Shown piece after piece: positions 37,234-45,126 of a stretch of DNA of 64,000 nt. Each line of letters starts with the position of its first letter. Position 1 is the stretch's first letter. The stretch is from Nesterenkonia haasae (GTDB lineage Bacteria > Actinomycetota > Actinomycetes > Actinomycetales > Micrococcaceae), in the NCBI RefSeq assembly GCF_010119385.1, contig NZ_VFIE01000025.1, forward strand, positions 500 to 64,499. The letters run 5' to 3'. The position numbers and the translations under genes were made by a program. The notes beneath the pieces are model-generated. The model was not told where the DNA came from. It saw nothing but the letters and a program-made list of their open reading frames with translations, and searched no databases.

Positions 37234-37455
37234 ATGGCTGAAACACGAAAATACACCGTGACTGGAATGACCTGTGACCACTGTGAGTCAGCAGTCCGCG
37301 GCGAGCTTGCTGAACTGGTGGGAATCGAGCGCGCTCAGGTCTCAGCTGCGACAGGCTCTCTGACCGTGAGCATTGCCAATAGTATAGAAATTCCCGACCA
37401 GACCATTATCGACGCTGTGGATGAAGCCGGATACTCGGCCGAGCGCGTCCGTTGA
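37234..37455 (+). CDS. copZ: Copper chaperone / heavy-metal-binding domain protein
   Basis: 73-residue HMA-domain protein that shuttles Cu(I) to CopA. The metal motif GMTCDHC is near residues 10-16, in the usual beta-alpha-beta-beta-alpha-beta layout (KYTVTGMTCDHCESAVRGEL, SLTVSIANSIEIPDQ). Upstream codons to 37153 run into the terminator and are rejected. The stop overlaps the TTG start of copA. A 7-base inverted repeat GTGCGAC/GTCGCAC (37190-37218) precedes it and could be an operator or leader hairpin; no CsoR gene is seen here. Confidence 0.9.
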   Translation: MAETRKYTVTGMTCDHCESAVRGELAELVGIERAQVSAATGSLTVSIANSIEIPDQTIIDAVDEAGYSAERVR

Positions 37456-39758
37456 CCCAAACCGTCCCACCTCGACACTCCGGTGATGCAGAGTCCGAAC
37501 GAATCGAACTAACGATCGGCGGTATGACTTGTGCCGCATGCGCGCAGCGCATTGAGAAGAAACTCAACAAACTCGACGGCGTGACAGCCAGCGTCAACTA
37601 CGCCATAGAGAAGGCATGGGTCACTTCCGAAAAACTAGACGACCGTGACCACCTTGTCGACCAGCTCATCTCCACGGTGCAGAAGGCGGGATACACAGCG
37701 GACGTTCCACCAGAGTCCTACGATGAGGAAAGTGGCACGGTCGGTGCTCGAGACCTCCGCGGTCTCCGCAATCGACTGATCATTTCTGGCGTGCTCACGA
37801 CTCCAGTGGTCCTCTGGGCGATGGTGCCGGCCACGCAGTTCGACTACTGGACATGGTTCTCTCTCATACTGAGCGTCCCAGTCGTCATTTGGGCTGGATG
37901 GCCTTTTCACCGTGCGGCAGCAGTCAGCGCGCGCCACGGGACCGCCACAATGGACACGCTTATCTCAGTGGGAACATTAGCCGCTCTTGGATGGTCGCTG
38001 TATGCCCTATTTTTCGGGCACGCCGGGGACCCCTCGATGCGCCACAGCTTCACTCTCTTTGATGAGCCTTACTGGATGGCGGGTCACTCCATGGGCTCCG
38101 CGAATGTGTACTTTGAAGTGGCCACAGCGGTGACCACGTTTCTACTTCTAGGGCGGTACTTCGAGAAACGATCAAAGGCCTCTGCGGGAGAAGCGTTGCG
38201 ATCGCTGGTGAATATGGGGGCCAAAGACGTCGCGGTGCTCAAAGACGAGGGTGAAGTCCGGATCCCAGTCAACGAACTGGCTGTAGGGGACGAATTCGTC
38301 ATTCGCCCTGGGGAGAAGATTGCCACTGATGCGGTGGTGGTTTCGGGCGAATCGGCAGTTGATATGTCGATGTTGACCGGAGAGTCTGTGCCGATGGAGG
38401 TTGCACAGGGTGGTTCGGTGGTCGGGGCCACCATCAATACCTCTGGGCGCCTGGTAGTCCGCGCTACCAGAGTCGGCGCTGACACCCAGTTGGCTCAAAT
38501 GGCGAAACTCGTGGAAGCGGCACAGTCCGGGAAAGCTGAGGTTCAAAGGCTGGCGGACAGAGTCTCCGGCGTTTTCGTCCCCATCGTCCTCCTCCTCACT
38601 CTGATTACGCTCGGAGGCTGGTTGACTTTCGGAGCACCAGCGGAGGACGCTTTCACCGCGGCAGTCGCGGTACTGATCATCGCCTGCCCCTGTGCTCTTG
38701 GACTCGCCACTCCCACTGCGCTTCTGGTCGGGACCGGCCGGGGAGCCCAGCAAGGGATCCTGATCAGTGGGCCGGAGGTGTTGGAAGCTTCCACTGCCAT
38801 TGACGCCGTGGTGCTGGACAAAACGGGAACTGTCACCACAGGTGCTATGCAGCTCACTTCGATGCTGTCGGCTCGCCATTGGGGTGGCGAGTATGAGGAC
38901 GCAGAACTGCTACGCCTGGCGGCTAGCCTTGAGTCGGCCTCTGAGCACCCGGTGGCCCGTGCCATCACCAATGCCGCGCGCGAATCATTCGGCTCCCGCA
39001 GCGGCTCTCTTCCCCAGCCGGAGAATTTCCGCAACCATGCAGGTACCGGTGTGTCAGGGGAAGTGGGTGGTCACAGTGTGCTCGTCGGCAGGCGCAGACT
39101 CATGGGTGCCGCCGGCGTAGAGCTGCCCAGCGAAGTCGATCAACTCGTCACCGAAGCGGAGACGCACGGCAGTACCGCTGTCTTCGTAGCGATCGACGGA
39201 GTTTTCTCTGGTGTCCTCACTGTCTCCGACACGGTCAAGGACACTTCGGCTGAGGCAGTCGAACAACTGAGGAAACTGGGCATGGAACCCCTCTTGCTGA
39301 CAGGAGACAACGCCGGGGCAGCTCATCGAGTCGCTGACCAAGTAGGTATTGAGCACGTCGTGGCGGAAGCACTTCCGGAAGACAAAGTGGCGACGATCAA
39401 AGATATACAGGCCCAGGGCAGGACTGTGGCCATGATCGGAGATGGTGTCAATGATGCTGCCGCGCTGGCACAGGCCGAGTTGGGCATTGCCATGGGCACA
39501 GGGACGGATGTTGCCATCGCGGCAGCCGATATCACTGTGATCCGTGGCGACCTACGCTCCGCCGCCGACGCAGTGCGGCTCTCCCGTCGGACCTTGCGGA
39601 CTATACGTGAGAATCTTTTCTGGGCATTTGTCTATAACACAGCAGCTATCCCGCTTGCTGCGGCAGGTTTGCTGAACCCGATGTTGGCAGGCGCTGCGAT
39701 GGTTCTGTCTTCGCTGAGCGTAGTGGGGAACTCCCTGCGCCTACGCCGCTTCAGGTAG
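37452..39758 (+). CDS. copA: Copper-exporting P1B-type ATPase
   Basis: Pumps Cu(I) out of the cytosol. 768 residues: one N-terminal HMA domain (GMTCAAC), two plus six transmembrane helices, the actuator loop with MLTGESVPMEV, the metal-transport motif Cys412-Pro-Cys414 in IIACPCALGLATPT, phosphorylation site Asp456 in DKTGTVTTG, and hinge GDGVNDAAALAQ. The TTG start overlaps the copZ stop (translational coupling). Confidence 0.96.
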   Translation: MTQTVPPRHSGDAESERIELTIGGMTCAACAQRIEKKLNKLDGVTASVNYAIEKAWVTSEKLDDRDHLVDQLISTVQKAGYTADVPPESYDEESGTVGARDLRGLRNRLIISGVLTTPVVLWAMVPATQFDYWTWFSLILSVPVVIWAGWPFHRAAAVSARHGTATMDTLISVGTLAALGWSLYALFFGHAGDPSMRHSFTLFDEPYWMAGHSMGSANVYFEVATAVTTFLLLGRYFEKRSKASAGEALRSLVNMGAKDVAVLKDEGEVRIPVNELAVGDEFVIRPGEKIATDAVVVSGESAVDMSMLTGESVPMEVAQGGSVVGATINTSGRLVVRATRVGADTQLAQMAKLVEAAQSGKAEVQRLADRVSGVFVPIVLLLTLITLGGWLTFGAPAEDAFTAAVAVLIIACPCALGLATPTALLVGTGRGAQQGILISGPEVLEASTAIDAVVLDKTGTVTTGAMQLTSMLSARHWGGEYEDAELLRLAASLESASEHPVARAITNAARESFGSRSGSLPQPENFRNHAGTGVSGEVGGHSVLVGRRRLMGAAGVELPSEVDQLVTEAETHGSTAVFVAIDGVFSGVLTVSDTVKDTSAEAVEQLRKLGMEPLLLTGDNAGAAHRVADQVGIEHVVAEALPEDKVATIKDIQAQGRTVAMIGDGVNDAAALAQAELGIAMGTGTDVAIAAADITVIRGDLRSAADAVRLSRRTLRTIRENLFWAFVYNTAAIPLAAAGLLNPMLAGAAMVLSSLSVVGNSLRLRRFR

Positions 39759-39780
39759 TTGCGTTAGCCGGCCCTACACT

Positions 39781-40674
39781 ATGCAGGTGATAACTCCTGC
39801 CCGCGGTGTGATGCTGATGCTGCTTGGCAGCATCGCCATGGCCGGTTCCGCCTCCATCATCTTCACGCTTGACGCTGAGCCTATGACAGTCGCCGCGTTT
39901 CGCTGTCTATTGGCGGTACCGATGCTCCTACCGTTCGTCGTGTGGGAGCTGCGACGAGTGGATCACAAGCAAGCGTTGCCCAGAGCCACGGTGATAGGTG
40001 CGGTTGTCGGCGGGGTCGCAATCGGCGTCGACTACAGCTTCTACAACACCTCTATTGGGCTAATTGGCCCGGGACTGGCCACGGTGCTGATCAATATGCA
40101 GATCGTGTTTCTGCCCTTAATCGCATGGGTCATCGAGGGGAGCCGTCCCATGAGACAGTTGGCGGTCATCGTCCCAGTAATGGTGGCTGGTGTGGCACTG
40201 GCGGCCGGAGCATTCGGCGAAGCCGAGCTGAATCTGTTCGGTGTTGTGGCGGGGCTGATTGCCGGAGCGGGTTACGCGACGTACTTGGCGATAATCCGCC
40301 GGACAGCGCCGTCGACCCTGCGCCCTGCTCCATTCACGGTCCTGAGCATCGTGTGTCTTTCGTCGGGACTGACAGCAGGGCTCGGTGCCGTGGTCTCGGG
40401 GCGGTTCGAAGTCCCGAGCCAAGCTCCAGAGTGGATGTGGCTGTTTGCACTGGCTTTCATCGGGCAAGTGGTCGTCTACCTCTGCTTCAACATCGCGATG
40501 ACGGGCCTGAATGAAGTCATGGCGAGCACACTGATGCTCACGGGGCCAATCTTCGCAATCATTCTAGGCTTCCTCTTTTTTCGAGAAGCTCCCACGGCAT
40601 GGCAGCTGGTCGGATGCGCCACGATCATCACCGGGGCTTGGTGGACCGCAGCCGTGCAGCGTCGCGCCCGGTAG
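39781..40674 (+). CDS. EamA/DMT-family transporter
   Basis: Polytopic membrane protein of 297 residues with ten predicted helices in two EamA halves, likely a metabolite exporter. Typical features are the start GVMLMLLGSIAMAGSASIIF, the internal repeat and the last helix pair MASTLMLTGPIFAIILGFLFF. Substrate unknown. It starts 22 bases after copA but is unlikely to be part of copper export. First of four exporter genes within 5.4 kb. Confidence 0.88.
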   Translation: MQVITPARGVMLMLLGSIAMAGSASIIFTLDAEPMTVAAFRCLLAVPMLLPFVVWELRRVDHKQALPRATVIGAVVGGVAIGVDYSFYNTSIGLIGPGLATVLINMQIVFLPLIAWVIEGSRPMRQLAVIVPVMVAGVALAAGAFGEAELNLFGVVAGLIAGAGYATYLAIIRRTAPSTLRPAPFTVLSIVCLSSGLTAGLGAVVSGRFEVPSQAPEWMWLFALAFIGQVVVYLCFNIAMTGLNEVMASTLMLTGPIFAIILGFLFFREAPTAWQLVGCATIITGAWWTAAVQRRAR

Positions 40675-40683
40675 TGTGGACGG

Positions 40684-41187
40684 ATGGGGAAGGAGCCTGT
40701 GGTGGTGAGGCGGGGACAGCGTTTCAGCGCAGTGTCGGGAACCTTCTACCGGGCAGTCAACCCAGAGCATCACGAGGCGGCGCTTTCAGGATCTCGCACT
40801 CCAGGTCGATACTCTCCCCCCAATGCGCCGGCACTCTATCTGAGCTCCTCAGTCGAAGGCGTGAAGGCGGCGATGATCGCTCACCGAGACGCGCGGACCC
40901 CGCAATTACACGTCATTGAGGTGGAGGTCAGAGCCGAACGGATCCTCGATCTCAGAGACGACGCGGCCTGCCGCGCCGCTGGGGTGAAGCTCACCGATGC
41001 GATCGCCGCGTGGCAGCAAGTCCTCGCGGACGGGGGTGAGCCCCGCCCATGGGCAGTTCGCAGGCGACTGGACTCGCTTGGCACGCACGGCGTGATCGAC
41101 CCCAGTCGGCAACGTCCAGGATTGTGGCATCTTGCGCTATTTCAATGGAATGGTCCGGGCTATCCGACGGTGCGACTCTCCTGCTGA
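40684..41187 (+). CDS. RES-domain protein without a partner antitoxin
   Basis: 167 residues resembling a single RES domain: FYRAVNPE (Arg23), then GRYSPPNAPALYLSSS (Arg42, Tyr43, Tyr52, Ser54-56), which corresponds to the GR.(S/N)P...LY.(S/A)xS core that binds NAD. RES proteins of toxin-antitoxin systems degrade NAD and pair with an Xre-type antitoxin; no such gene is adjacent, since the EamA gene ends ten bases upstream and the LysR gene is convergent. It may be a solo enzyme or an immobilised relic. The domain call is moderate and the activity is not established. Confidence 0.65.
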   Translation: MGKEPVVVRRGQRFSAVSGTFYRAVNPEHHEAALSGSRTPGRYSPPNAPALYLSSSVEGVKAAMIAHRDARTPQLHVIEVEVRAERILDLRDDAACRAAGVKLTDAIAAWQQVLADGGEPRPWAVRRRLDSLGTHGVIDPSRQRPGLWHLALFQWNGPGYPTVRLSC

Positions 41188-41202
41188 GTCAGCGACTCGT
41201 GC

Positions 41203-42048
41203 TCAGGAGTAGAGACTTTGAAGGATGCTCACCAGAGAGTCCAGACCGCTGACTTCCTGTCCGCGAGGCCAGCAGAGACGTACCTCGATGTCTGGCACAT
41301 CCACGATAGGCAAATACCGCAGGCCAATCGGGCGGTGTTGATCTGCGGTGGCTTGCGTCGCGATACCTACACCGCGCCTTGCCGTGACCGCGTCTAGCCA
41401 GTGATCCACGCTGTCTACATCGAAGGCCCGCAGAGGACCGAAGTCTACGGGCCACAGGTTCAGGTCCAGATCGGACTGAGTGTTGACTACCAACGGACGA
41501 CCTGCAAAGTCCTTCAGTTTGAGCTTGCGGCGCCGGCTCCACAGATCATTGTCGGCACAAGCCGCCACGAAACCTTCGGTACCCACTACCGTGCTGTGAT
41601 ACTTGGCTGGGTCCGGAACCCGGCGCAGCACAGCAACGTCAGTCAACCCCTCTGCCAGACCAGCAAAAGGGCCCTTCGTGTGGATGAGCCGCAGGTCAAT
41701 CCCAGGCTCGGACTCCCTCCATCTTCGCTGCAACAATGGCGTGTATCGCCCCGCTGCTGAGGAGACATACCCCACACGCATGAGCCGCTCGCCTCGCGCA
41801 GTCGACTCCAATGACTCGGCAAAAGCCAGGAGGTGACGCCCCTGCTCGGCGGCTCGATGCCCCCGATCAGTGAGCACCGTTTCACGCGAAGTCCGGTTCA
41901 CCAGTGTCACGCCCCATGACTTCTCCAAAGAGCGAAGAATTCGTGAGGCCTGCGGTTGAGAAATCCCCAGAGCGATCGCAGCGTCAGTGATGCTCCCAGC
42001 ATCCGAAATGGCGATGAGACATTCAATATGTCGTAGCCCCCATTGCAT
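41203..42048 (-). CDS. LysR-family transcriptional regulator
   Basis: 281 residues. N-terminal HTH (LIAISDAGSITDAAIALGISQPQASRILRSLE, about 10-41) followed by a linker helix and a periplasmic-binding-protein-like effector domain (RVGYVSSAAGRYTPLL, DVAVLRRVPDP, FAGRPLVVNTQSD). Divergent from an EamA exporter with 68 bases between, the classic arrangement for a LysR regulator and its target. TATACC lies eight bases before its ATG, so a leaderless mRNA is possible. Confidence 0.92.
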   Translation of the reverse strand: MQWGLRHIECLIAISDAGSITDAAIALGISQPQASRILRSLEKSWGVTLVNRTSRETVLTDRGHRAAEQGRHLLAFAESLESTARGERLMRVGYVSSAAGRYTPLLQRRWRESEPGIDLRLIHTKGPFAGLAEGLTDVAVLRRVPDPAKYHSTVVGTEGFVAACADNDLWSRRRKLKLKDFAGRPLVVNTQSDLDLNLWPVDFGPLRAFDVDSVDHWLDAVTARRGVGIATQATADQHRPIGLRYLPIVDVPDIEVRLCWPRGQEVSGLDSLVSILQSLYS

Positions 42049-42116
42049 GTATTAAGGGTATATGAGAGACCCGCTGTGCATTAGGGAGTCTCACGGCAGC
42101 ATCAGAGAATGCTGCC

Positions 42117-43022
42117 ATGACCAATTGGATCAAGGGACGCCAAGGGCGTGGATTCTCGCTTATTGTGGCGAGCGCCCTAAGCACCCAAAGCGGCGCGGCA
42201 GTAGGGTCCTTCGCCTTCGGGACTTTGGGTCCACTCGGTGTTGTCGCAATCCGTCAGATGGCAGCGGCTCTTGTGCTGTGCGCAATCGCTCGGCCCAAAC
42301 TGCGCAGCTTCAGCGGTGCTCAGTGGAGAGCGGTGGCACTTCTGGCATTCTTCTTCGCCGTCATGAACGCCGCCCTCTACACCGCTATTGACCGGGTAGG
42401 TCTCGGCACGGCGGTGACTATTGAATTCCTGGGACCTTTGGCAGTTGCCGCTTGGTCATCGCGCCGAGGACGTGACTATGTAGGAGTCGGACTAGCCATG
42501 CTGGGAGTCGTTATGCTCATTCAGCCCAGCCCCACCACCGATTTCGTCGGCATCGGCGTAGCACTCGTTGCTGCGGTCTGCTGGGCCGGTTATATTCTGA
42601 CGAACCGTGAGGTGGGTCGTTTAGTTGAAGGAGTTCAAGGAACTGCAGCTGCGACCATCCTCTCTTCCCTCGGCATGCTGCCGGTGCTTGTGGCGATCAT
42701 TTGGCAGGTGCAACCACCCCCAGAGGCATATGTCTTCGCTTGTGTCGCTGGTCTGCTGGCCACGGCGATTCCCTATGCCTTCGATCTAGTCGTGCTGCGT
42801 CACGTCAGTCCGCTGATCTTCGGTGTGGGGATGTCCCTGCACCCGCTGTTCGGGGGCATTATCGGCCTGCTCCTACTCAATCAGCAGCTTCCCCTGGTTT
42901 CCTGGGGCGGAATTCTACTGGTTGTGCTCAGCAATGGGCTCACGCTCACCGGTGCTCGTTCGGCGGCGGGTGCGGCCCCGCGGCTTAGGTTCCGCAGGGG
43001 GCGGCGTCGTCCGCTCCGATGA
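42117..43022 (+). CDS. EamA-family exporter (RhtA-like)
   Basis: 301-residue polytopic membrane protein with ten helices in two halves, resembling threonine/homoserine exporters of the RhtA group (SALSTQSGAAVGSFAFG, LYTAIDRVGLGTAVTIEFLG, YAFDLVVLRHVSPLIFGVGM). The C-terminus is a basic Arg-rich tail. The divergent LysR gene probably controls it. The substrate is inferred to be an amino acid. Confidence 0.88.
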   Translation: MTNWIKGRQGRGFSLIVASALSTQSGAAVGSFAFGTLGPLGVVAIRQMAAALVLCAIARPKLRSFSGAQWRAVALLAFFFAVMNAALYTAIDRVGLGTAVTIEFLGPLAVAAWSSRRGRDYVGVGLAMLGVVMLIQPSPTTDFVGIGVALVAAVCWAGYILTNREVGRLVEGVQGTAAATILSSLGMLPVLVAIIWQVQPPPEAYVFACVAGLLATAIPYAFDLVVLRHVSPLIFGVGMSLHPLFGGIIGLLLLNQQLPLVSWGGILLVVLSNGLTLTGARSAAGAAPRLRFRRGRRRPLR

Positions 43023-43052
43023 GCGACTGCGCCCGCTGATACCGTCACAGCT

Positions 43053-43490
43053 ATGGATATTCGCATCTCCGCCTACGCGGTGATTACTGACGACCAGGAC
43101 CGTATGCTGCTGCCGCACTGGATGGAACAAGGGTTTGGGTCTGGATGGACTATGCCCGGGGGTGGAATTGACCCTGGAGAAGACCCTGTTGACGCTGTGG
43201 TGCGCGAGGTATTCGAAGAATCCGGTTATCGAGTTCAGGTTGCTGAGCTGCTGGGCATCGACAATCTCGTGATTCCAGGCGATCGGCGCACACCCACATC
43301 AGGTCGGGAAGGTATCCCACTGCAGAATCTGAGGATTGTGTACCGTGCACACATCATCGGTGGCGAATTGACCGTAGAAAAAGACGGATCCACTGACGAC
43401 GTCGCCTGGTTTACTCCTGCTGAGATCGACAGTCTTCACCGGGTATCACTCGTTGACACTGCCCGGAAGATGGCCCAAGAAGTCAGCTGA
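43053..43490 (+). CDS. Nudix hydrolase
   Basis: 145-residue pyrophosphohydrolase. The Nudix box at residues 37-59 (G-x5-E-x7-RE-V-x-EE-x-G-Y) is complete, with catalytic glutamates Glu52, Glu55 and Glu56. It hydrolyses nucleoside diphosphates linked to a group X, but the actual substrate is unknown. TACCGT lies seven bases before the ATG, suggesting a leaderless transcript. Its end overlaps the convergent LysE-type gene by eight bases. Confidence 0.92.
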   Translation: MDIRISAYAVITDDQDRMLLPHWMEQGFGSGWTMPGGGIDPGEDPVDAVVREVFEESGYRVQVAELLGIDNLVIPGDRRTPTSGREGIPLQNLRIVYRAHIIGGELTVEKDGSTDDVAWFTPAEIDSLHRVSLVDTARKMAQEVS

Positions 43491-44106
43491 GCAGAGGCTG
43501 CGCCGACTCCCAGATCTGACCTAGAGCTGGAATCAGGGAGGCGACCAACAGCAGCGCCATCACCACGTTGAACACTCGCATATGCGACGCCTTTGAGATC
43601 ACTTTCCCGGCGCCCACTCCCAAAAGAGTCCATGAGACGGTACACGGAGTGCCGAATACGAGCGCCAACGCGGAAATGATCAGGACTTCCACGAAGAATG
43701 AGTTCCAAAACCCCGTGTAGGTGGAGACTGCCGCGACCACCAGAGTCCAGGCCTTGGGATTGACGAACTGGAACAAGGCCATCTGCGTGAAGCCGGGGGG
43801 TTTGCCTTGTGTCCGCGCGTTGACGTCGGTCGGGGCCGTGGCAATGCGCCAGGCCAGCCACAAGAGATAGAGCACTCCGATGGGCCGCAGCACGTCGAGC
43901 ACCCAAGGCCACTGGGTGAGCGCTCCCCCCAGTCCCAGACCGACCAGGATCAGCATGACGGGAAACCCCACATTGACCCCGGCAATGCAGGGAATGGTGC
44001 GCTTGAAGCCATAATTCGCGCCCGCAGCCATCGCGATGGTGTTGTTCGGGCCAGGTGTTGCAGCACCGGCGATGAAAAAGAGAATAATCGGCAGAAACGT
44101 TGTCAC
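43483..44106 (-). CDS. LysE/RhtB-family amino-acid exporter
   Basis: 207-residue membrane protein with about six helices. Family features are the N-terminal FFIAGAATPGPNN and GFKRTIPCIAGVNVGF, and the middle FQFVNPKAWT. Exports amino acids or derivatives by proton exchange; the substrate is unknown. Convergent to the Nudix gene and ten bases downstream of the EamA gene at 44117-45115, which it may follow in one transcript. Confidence 0.92.
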   Translation of the reverse strand: MTTFLPIILFFIAGAATPGPNNTIAMAAGANYGFKRTIPCIAGVNVGFPVMLILVGLGLGGALTQWPWVLDVLRPIGVLYLLWLAWRIATAPTDVNARTQGKPPGFTQMALFQFVNPKAWTLVVAAVSTYTGFWNSFFVEVLIISALALVFGTPCTVSWTLLGVGAGKVISKASHMRVFNVVMALLLVASLIPALGQIWESAQPLLS

Positions 44107-44116
44107 TTTGAATAAC

Positions 44117-45115
44117 CTATGTCCTCTGGGCGGATGTGCTCGGCACCTCAGCTGGTTTTCCTGGCTTGGTTCTGTCGGCAGATACCTTTACCAGCCTCGA
44201 GTTCACCGCCACACCTGCGCAGAGAATCACAACACCAGCGCCGATGACAGTGACCAATGTCACGGACTCTCCGATCAGCAAAGCAGCCCAGGCCAAGCTC
44301 ATTACGGGTTGGAGTAGCTGCACCTGGCTAACTCGGGAGACGGGCCCTATACCCAGGCCCCGATACCAGGCGAAAAACCCCAGAAACATCGACATTACGC
44401 CGAGGTACACGAACGCTGCCCATTGTGCACCGGTGCCTGTCGGAGGGGCATTAATCGCCGAGATGCTGGCCAATGTCATCATGACGGGCAGACTGAGCAC
44501 CAGCGACCAGGAGATGGTCTGCCAGGCGCCCAGCTCCCGAGCCAGTAGGCCGCCTTCGGCATAGCCGCAAGCGGCAGCGATAACTGCGGTCACAAACAGG
44601 AGATCCGACCAGTTCAGGCTACTGGCTCCTCCACTGTGAACGGCTGCGAAGACAACCGCAGCAATCGATCCGCCGACGGTGGCTGTCCAGAAGACGGCAC
44701 CCGGACGCTCACCGATACGGAGCACGGCAACCACCGCCGTTGCCGCAGGCAGGGTAGCGATGACGACTGCACCATGGCTGGCAGTCGAGACTGTCAGGGC
44801 GTAGGAGGTCAGCATCGGAAAACCGATGACGATCCCTCCGGCGACTACAGTCAGCCGGAGCCACTGTTTGGCTCGCGGCAGCCGTTGTCTCGTCATGCCG
44901 AGAGCCAGGATGGCCAGAACGCCGGCCACTACTGCGCGCCCGCTGCCGACGAACAAAGCGCCCAGACCACCATCTACCACTGCGATGCGAGTCAGGGGGA
45001 CAGTCAAGGAGAATGTGGCCACCCCGATGAATCCCCAGAGGAGACCCTGGCGAGGCGACTTCTGCTGAAGTAACGGAGAGCTTTTATCCGCGATAGCGCT
45101 ACTATGTAGTCTCAT
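44117..45115 (-). CDS. EamA/DMT-family exporter
   Basis: 332-residue polytopic membrane protein with two EamA halves (GLLWGFIGVATFSLTVPLT, YLGVMSMFLGFFAWYRGLG, LLQPVMSLAWAALLIGES). Its ATG shares the palindrome CATG with the divergent MocR gene. TATCCT sits five bases upstream on its own strand, so the mRNA would be leaderless with its promoter inside the MocR gene. MocR is the likely regulator, and the export substrate may be an amino acid or vitamin B6-related compound. Confidence 0.88.
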   Translation of the reverse strand: MRLHSSAIADKSSPLLQQKSPRQGLLWGFIGVATFSLTVPLTRIAVVDGGLGALFVGSGRAVVAGVLAILALGMTRQRLPRAKQWLRLTVVAGGIVIGFPMLTSYALTVSTASHGAVVIATLPAATAVVAVLRIGERPGAVFWTATVGGSIAAVVFAAVHSGGASSLNWSDLLFVTAVIAAACGYAEGGLLARELGAWQTISWSLVLSLPVMMTLASISAINAPPTGTGAQWAAFVYLGVMSMFLGFFAWYRGLGIGPVSRVSQVQLLQPVMSLAWAALLIGESVTLVTVIGAGVVILCAGVAVNSRLVKVSADRTKPGKPAEVPSTSAQRT

Positions 45116-45126
45116 GAGTCAGGATA
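45100..45126. promoter_or_regulatory. Back-to-back leaderless promoters sharing CATG start codons
   Basis: The plus strand has TACTAT (45100-45105) eight bases before the MocR ATG at 45114. The minus strand has TATCCT (45126-45121) five bases before the EamA ATG at 45115. The two start codons overlap in CATG (45113-45116). A regulator bound here would affect both. Confidence 0.55.
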
